From Hippopus hippopus (lineage: Eukaryota > Mollusca > Bivalvia > Cardiida > Cardiidae), in the NCBI GenBank assembly GCA_946811185.2, contig OX328113.1, forward strand, positions 434,001 to 498,000: 64,000 nt of DNA. Direction: 5' to 3'. Position 1 is the first letter of the stretch. Each line of letters starts with the position of its first letter. The position numbers were made by a program, and so were the translations under genes. This document shows, in pieces, positions 63,714 to 64,000 of this stretch. The notes beneath the pieces are model-generated. The model did not search any database. It saw only the letters and a list, made by a program, of their open reading frames with translations, and had not been told where the DNA came from.

Positions 63714-64000
63714 AGGTGATCCAGAATGTCTCTGTAAAGGGGACAGTGTAGATCAAAGCATAGACTGCACATTGTTTGCAGTCTGATCTTGAACTACACT
63801 GGCTCAAAGTTGTGAAAGTAGCTTGCCTGGCAAATTTGATATTAAGAGTCACGCTCTGTGAAAGGTGGTTTAAACCTGCAAAATGTATTGACCCATGTGA
63901 GCCTGTGCAGACCACAAAGACTAACATGAGTTGACACAATTTGCTCTGAGTAAATATTCTGCAACCATCAACAGGAACATTCTACCTAATGATTTAGGAC

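Overview
This is animal genomic DNA, most likely from a bivalve mollusc. The reasons are intron-split exons with GT/AG borders, a very dense load of short hairpin DNA elements, tRNA-derived SINEs, and tandem-array elements of a type I associate with bivalve genomes. The species call is inference only.

The centrepiece is a complete Polinton/Maverick element at 2529-18140 (15,612 bp). Its 143-bp terminal inverted repeats are identical and it is flanked by a 5-bp CAAGG target duplication. It carries 16 compact, intronless genes: a protein-primed family B DNA polymerase, a retroviral-type DDE integrase, an FtsK/HerA-type packaging ATPase, a double-jelly-roll major capsid protein, a probable jelly-roll minor capsid protein, a fibre-like coiled-coil protein, several small membrane proteins and conserved proteins of unknown role. 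This is the gene set of a virus-like transposon: polymerase and integrase for replication and integration, capsid proteins and ATPase for particle assembly. No adenain-type protease is recognisable. Nearly every gene starts directly behind an A/T-only TATAWAAAATG-like motif, and several divergent pairs share 25-70 bp bidirectional spacers. All major reading frames are open, so the insertion looks young.

Left flank and Polinton target: 1-755 holds nothing recognisable. 756-2210 is a tandem-array mobile element. The Polinton split a copy of another tandem-array element (2411-2528 and 18141-18523). To the right, two minus-strand exons (22645-22761 and 18738-19115) of a CNH-domain protein of the citron/MRCK type join in phase. 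Their intron is filled with 161-bp and 156-bp tandem repeats that are interrupted by a small hAT-like element.

23.8-34 kb is largely repeats and unrecognised noncoding DNA. 34.2-48.2 kb holds at least nine plus-strand exons resembling the MYCBP2 (PAM/Highwire/RPM-1) family. They carry several in-frame stops, two frameshifts and an 85-bp exon duplication, so this is a decayed pseudogene. About 54.4-62.9 kb holds candidate exons of another plus-strand gene, including two phase-compatible WD40-like exons.

From 20 kb to the end the DNA is littered with more than 25 copies of a roughly 225-bp element with TTAA ends and a central 60-70 bp palindrome (probably a piggyBac-type MITE). There are also other hairpin MITEs, a long-TIR Mutator-like element with a 9-bp duplication (51153-52383), and SINEs, often nested one inside another.
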